In this document: one piece after another, positions 60,713 through 64,000 of the stretch
Layout: every line of letters starts with the position of its first letter
Position numbering within the stretch: the stretch's first letter is position 1
From: Cystobacter fuscus DSM 2262
GTDB taxonomy: Bacteria; Myxococcota; Myxococcia; Myxococcales; Myxococcaceae
NCBI RefSeq assembly: GCF_000335475.2
Contig: NZ_ANAH02000004.1
Coordinates: 310,001-374,000, forward strand
DNA: 64,000 nt
Direction: 5' to 3'
Notes under the pieces: model-generated
The model's database searches: none
What the model saw: only the letters and a program-made list of their open reading frames with translations
Told to the model about the DNA's origin: nothing
Position numbers and translations under genes: made by a program

Positions 60713-62512
60713 TCAGCGCACGGGCAGGTCCGCCAGCGGCAGGTTGAGCACCGCCGGCTTGCCCTGCTCGACGGGCACGAACAGCTCGCGCCGCTTGCCG
60801 TCCGGGCCCTGGAGGAGCAGCCGGAGCTGTCCCACCGGCACGGGCTTCTTGAACAGGGGCGTCTTGCCCAGGGAGCGCCCGTTGAGGAACACCTCGGCCT
60901 CGGGCCGGGTGACGAGCGTGAGAAACCCCTGCTTCGCCGGACGCGCGGCGGCAGTCGCCCCGGCCGCCTCGCCCGTGGAAGCGGGCGCCTTGGCGGCCTC
61001 CGCGGCCGGAGGGCTCGTCGGCGTCGCCGCGGCCTCGGGTGCCGGCGCGGGGGCCTGCTGGGGACGCGAGGGCCCGAGGGGAAGCAGGGGAGAGGGATCC
61101 TCCGCGGAGTCAGGAGCCGGAGCGGGGATCGGCTCGGCGTGGAGGGCCTGCCGGAGCTCCATGCCCCCCAGGCCCAGCAACCCGCCCAACACCAGCATCC
61201 CGGCCCACAAGCCCAGGGAGCTCCTCGCCACCTTGGGGCCTGGCGTCTCCCGCGTGTCCGGGGGCGCGGCGGGGACATTCGAGAACTCCCGGGTGACCAC
61301 CCGGCCCGTGGTGACGACCTGGTCCGGCGAGCTGCCTTCCACCTCCGTCCGCACCTCCGGCTCCGTCTTGCGCCGGGGCGCGGGGGAGCGGGGCGAGCGC
61401 TTCTCGACTCCCGGACGCCGCGCGTCCTCGAGCACGCGCGCGGGCTCCGGCGCCGGATTCGACGACGCGACCGGAGCCACCTTCGACGTGCCATCCAGCG
61501 TCTCGTCCACGGTCTGCAGCAACTGGCGCGTGCCCTCGCGCTGCTTCTGGAAGTGCTCGGCCATGAAGGCGGCGCGCTGCTCGGCGTCGAAGAGCAGGGA
61601 GCCCGCCACGGCCTCCAGCGCCCGCGCCATGTCCCGGCCCGTCGCGTAGCGCTGCTCCCGGTCGCGCGCCAACGCCTTGAGCGCCACCGCGCGGATCTCC
61701 GCCGGCACCTGCCCGCCCCGGGGCTGGGGCTCGGGGATGGACGCGCCCAGGATCATCTGCATCTCCTGGATCTCCGACCCGGCGGCGAACAGCCGCTCGC
61801 CCGTGAGCAGCTCGTGGAGCATCACCCCCACGGAGAAGAGATCGCTGCGACCATCCAGCGGCTGGCCCCGCACCTGCTCCGGCGACATGTACCCGGTGGT
61901 GCCCTTCACCATGCCCGCCTGGGTGTTCGCCCGGGCGCCGCGCGCCTTGGCGATGCCGAAGTCCAAGAGCTTCACCACCCCGTCGTACGTCACCATCACG
62001 TTCTTGTGGGCCACGTCCCGGTGGATGACGGGATGGGGCTTGCCCCCGGGCGTGGTGAAGGTATGCGCGTAGTGCAACGCGAGGCACACGTCGCGCACCA
62101 CCGACAGCACGAAGCCCAGGGGCAGCGTCCCCCCGAGCCGCCGGCCCAGGGCGATCACCTGATCGAGGTTCTGCCCCGCGATGAACTCCATCGCCAGGAA
62201 CAGCCCTCCCGGGTCCTGCCCCAGCTCGAACACCTGGCCGATGTTCGGATGGCTGAACGCCGCGGTGATGCGCGCCTCGTCCAGGAACATCCGCTCGAAC
62301 TGCTCGTCACTGCGCGCGTCCGGGAGGATGCGCTTGATGGCCGCGTACTTGCGAAAGCCCCCCGGCCCCGACGTGTAGCCCAGGAACAGCTCGGCCATGC
62401 CCCCCACTGACAACTGGGAGAGAACCTCGTAGCGTCCGATGCGCTCTCCCCGGTGGGGATCGAATGGCACGGGGGAAGACGAGGAGGAGGGCCCCTGGGC
62501 AGGGTCGGACAT
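60713..62512 (-). CDS. Ser/Thr protein kinase with PEGA domain
   Basis: 599 residues from ATG 62512. The kinase has GGMAELFLGYTSG and AIKRILP, the catalytic loop HRDVAHKNVMV, and DFGIAKARG with GTTGYMSPEQ. The usual HRDLKP(E/Q)N loop is changed to HRDVAHKN, so the catalytic lysine is missing; other myxobacterial kinases have HRDVSP. A TM helix (LGLWAGMLVLGGLLGLGG) follows. The outer part ends in a PEGA domain (LTLVTRPEAEVFLNGRSLGK). The linker is Pro/Ala-rich. Its 5' region borders a DnaA-box-like cluster. Confidence 0.9.
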   Translation of the reverse strand: MSDPAQGPSSSSSPVPFDPHRGERIGRYEVLSQLSVGGMAELFLGYTSGPGGFRKYAAIKRILPDARSDEQFERMFLDEARITAAFSHPNIGQVFELGQDPGGLFLAMEFIAGQNLDQVIALGRRLGGTLPLGFVLSVVRDVCLALHYAHTFTTPGGKPHPVIHRDVAHKNVMVTYDGVVKLLDFGIAKARGARANTQAGMVKGTTGYMSPEQVRGQPLDGRSDLFSVGVMLHELLTGERLFAAGSEIQEMQMILGASIPEPQPRGGQVPAEIRAVALKALARDREQRYATGRDMARALEAVAGSLLFDAEQRAAFMAEHFQKQREGTRQLLQTVDETLDGTSKVAPVASSNPAPEPARVLEDARRPGVEKRSPRSPAPRRKTEPEVRTEVEGSSPDQVVTTGRVVTREFSNVPAAPPDTRETPGPKVARSSLGLWAGMLVLGGLLGLGGMELRQALHAEPIPAPAPDSAEDPSPLLPLGPSRPQQAPAPAPEAAATPTSPPAAEAAKAPASTGEAAGATAAARPAKQGFLTLVTRPEAEVFLNGRSLGKTPLFKKPVPVGQLRLLLQGPDGKRRELFVPVEQGKPAVLNLPLADLPVR

Positions 62513-62538
62513 GGGCGCGCAGCATAGCCCACAGCCCC

Positions 62539-62787
62539 TGTGGACGGCCTGTGGAGCAAACCGGGAGTCCCTGTGGACAACCCCACCGCACTCACCCCCC
62601 TTGTGGATGGCCGGGGATAAGCGCCAACTTCCCCACATGTAGCATCCTCGGGATTCCTCAAGGATGACGAGTGCTTACGGACTTTTCCACAAGCCCACAC
62701 CCCCTGCTGTTACCTCTTCTAGATCAAGATCACTCTCTATCCAGTGAAGAAACAGCGGGGCCTGGGGACAACGCGAACTGTGGACAA
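62539..62787. other. DnaA-box-like cluster, candidate oriC
   Basis: Six TGTGGA(C/T/G)xx or TTxTCCACA sites occur within 250 bases: 62539-62547 (TGTGGACGG), 62550-62558 (TGTGGAGCA), 62572-62580 (TGTGGACAA), 62602-62610 (TGTGGATGG), 62683-62691 (TTTTCCACA) and 62779-62787 (TGTGGACAA). TTGTCCACA is the preferred box in high-GC bacteria such as Streptomyces and Mycobacterium. The region also has an AT-richer patch around 62701-62758. dnaA itself is not in the window. Confidence 0.5.
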
Positions 62788-62801
62788 GGGCCCCCGGCGC
62801 C

Positions 62802-63089
62802 TCAGTGCCAGGTGCGCACCAGGGACACCAGGGTGAGGCGGGCGCGCGTGGCATCCAGCTCCACCCTCACGTCGCAGCCGGCCAGCAGGAACTCCAGGGT
62901 GACGGGGGCCGAGCGCGGCAGGAACTCCCGCTCCCGCGCCGCCTGGACCGCCAGCTGGAACAGCTCCCCCAACAACGTGTGGCGCGTGTCCGTCGGCAGC
63001 AGATCCATCTGCGCTTGCAGCGGGAACGGGACGAAGAGCGTGAAGGCTTGCGCCGGCTGCTCGGAGATCACGGATTCAGTGAAAGCCAT
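62802..63089 (-). CDS. Small conserved-looking protein, unknown
   Basis: 95 residues from ATG 63089, five bases after AGGGA. The sequence (AFTESVISEQPAQAFTLFVP, DLLPTDTRHTLLGELFQLAV, TLEFLLAGCDVRVELDATRA) shows regular alpha/beta pattern with no signal peptide or recognisable domain. It sits beside the DnaA-box-like cluster. Function unknown. Confidence 0.55.
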   Translation of the reverse strand: MAFTESVISEQPAQAFTLFVPFPLQAQMDLLPTDTRHTLLGELFQLAVQAAREREFLPRSAPVTLEFLLAGCDVRVELDATRARLTLVSLVRTWH

Positions 63090-63546
63090 GCGTCCCTGGA
63101 ATGCCAGAAGCATACCGGGAACGAGACGCCTGATTCCGAGAGGTTACGGGCTCTCCCGAGTGGGAGGGCCGTAGAAACGACAGGACTTTCAGGGCTGGAG
63201 GATTTCCCCGGTGGACGCAGGGGTCCGAGTTCCCCCTGGTCAGGCGGTCTCCGAGCGGCCAGGGGTCCACACTCCTGTCTGGAAGAAGGAGGGGTCCACC
63301 AAGGAGTGCGTGCACCCGGGGGCGGGCTGGGGTAATGCCGACCCTCATGACGCGAACCCGGGAGATGGATGGACGGCTGTCGGCCCGGGTGGAAGACCCG
63401 GCCGCGGCAGAAGCCGGGAGTCACGCGAAGGAGCTCCCTTGGAGTTGAGTCCCCCCCGTGGCCCCCGACCCTACCGCGACGCCTCTCTTAGTACGCATCA
63501 GGTCTCCGAGACCAGGGCCAACCCGACGGATTCTGTCGCGTCGACC
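63090..63546. other. Intergenic region upstream of the squalene synthase gene
   Basis: About 450 bases with short direct repeats of GGGGTCC(A/G)-type (63211, 63265, 63292) and no gene-like reading frame with good bias. It may hold the promoter of the terpenoid gene. Confidence 0.4.
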
Positions 63547-64000
63547 ATGCCGATGTTGAACGATTCTTCCGCGCTCGCCTTCTGCCGCGAGGTGCTGCCG
63601 GCGGTGTCGCGCACCTTCGCGCTCAACATCCCCGTGCTGCCCGCGCCGCTGGATACGGCGGTGCTGGTGGCCTACCTGCTGTGCCGGATCGCCGACACGC
63701 TGGAGGACGAGGTGCAGGGGCCGGCCAGCGCGGTGCTGCTCGCCCAGCTGGCGCGCCTGAGCACGCTGCCCGAGGGGTGGCGGGAGGACGCCCGGCGCTT
63801 CACCCAGGAGGCCGCGCGGGTGCTGCGCGCCCAGGCGCCCGCGGCCGAGGTGCGGCTGGTGGAGGGCACGGGCCAGGTGTTGGAGGCGCTCGGGGAGCAC
63901 GCGGCGCCGGTGCGCGAGCACGTGGCCACGTGCCTGCGGCTGATGACGGAGGGCATGGGGCGCATGGGCAGCAAGGGCCGCGCCTCGGGCGGGGGCCTGG
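63547..64000 (+). CDS. Squalene/phytoene synthase family protein (partial)
   Basis: The gene starts at ATG 63547 and runs off the window. The visible 151 residues include SRTFALNIPVLPAPLDTAVL, AYLLCRIADTLEDEV, with the first aspartate-rich motif DTLED and the RxxAD-type start used to bind diphosphate. This matches head-to-head prenyl transferases that make squalene or phytoene from farnesyl or geranylgeranyl diphosphate. Near the start no hopanoid gene is seen, so the specific product is open. Confidence 0.85.
   Translation, partial: MPMLNDSSALAFCREVLPAVSRTFALNIPVLPAPLDTAVLVAYLLCRIADTLEDEVQGPASAVLLAQLARLSTLPEGWREDARRFTQEAARVLRAQAPAAEVRLVEGTGQVLEALGEHAAPVREHVATCLRLMTEGMGRMGSKGRASGGGL

Overview
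This window looks like chromosome from a high-GC myxobacterium, probably of the Cystobacterineae (Archangium/Cystobacter-like). The evidence is a SitA-type outer-membrane-exchange toxin with an immunity partner, very large Ser/Thr kinase-ATPase-sensor kinase proteins, several FHA/kinase/sensor regulators, a DUF6184 lipoprotein, SitA/DUF3396-type accessory genes, and strong third-position GC bias. No genus can be fixed from sequence alone.

Layout. 1-7.2 kb: end of a membrane protein, a SitA-like toxin and likely immunity gene, a pseudokinase-like membrane protein, Uma2 and DUF429 genes, a frameshifted NADAR gene beside an IS3 remnant, a lysozyme/chitosanase-like hydrolase and an ECF sigma factor. 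7.4-12.6 kb: one minus-strand operon with three DUF2589 paralogues, a helical partner, a zinc-ribbon protein and a Pro-rich membrane protein; no described function is known to me. 12.7-29.4 kb: a patchwork accessory region with broken transposase genes (Mu-type/ExeA-like pair, two IS91-like pieces), SDR, ankyrin and DUF3396 fragments and repeated hairpins. Among these lie intact genes: a cysteine-peptidase-like protein, P450, avidin-like protein, a 1759-residue kinase-ATPase-histidine kinase, an imported-looking ECF41 sigma/carboxymuconolactone decarboxylase pair, a YbaY lipoprotein, a methyltransferase and a DUF3396 protein. 29.4-36.9 kb: S8 protease, metallophosphatase, DKNYY-like protein, CBM20-esterase, TrmN6-like methyltransferase, lipoprotein and glutathione synthetase.

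37.0-42.6 kb: a three-gene plus-strand operon of a DUF559 nuclease with a degenerate P-loop, a winged-helix-like protein, and a fused AAA/HerA ATPase. This is a candidate undescribed nucleic-acid-processing or defence cassette. 42.7-53.3 kb: leaderless proteins that look like secreted substrates: an HrpF/NolX-type four-repeat protein, an M4 metalloprotease and two proteins of unknown type. Two of them have sigma-54 promoters preceded by the same paired palindromic boxes, and an FHA-type sigma-54 activator closes the cluster. 53.3-62.5 kb: kinase-TPR protein, sensor kinase with an overlapping periplasmic-binding-protein gene, C39-like peptidase and a PEGA-domain kinase. 62.5-62.8 kb holds a cluster of DnaA-box-like sites, followed by a small gene and the start of a squalene/phytoene synthase.

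Two ideas tie the window together. First, the sigma-54 boxes suggest that the HrpF-like protein and the M4 protease are co-induced, with the neighbouring FHA activator as the obvious regulator. Second, the DUF2589 and DUF559/HerA cassettes are compact multi-gene units with tight spacing that deserve functional study. All functional names rest on motif recognition by eye; no database search was run.
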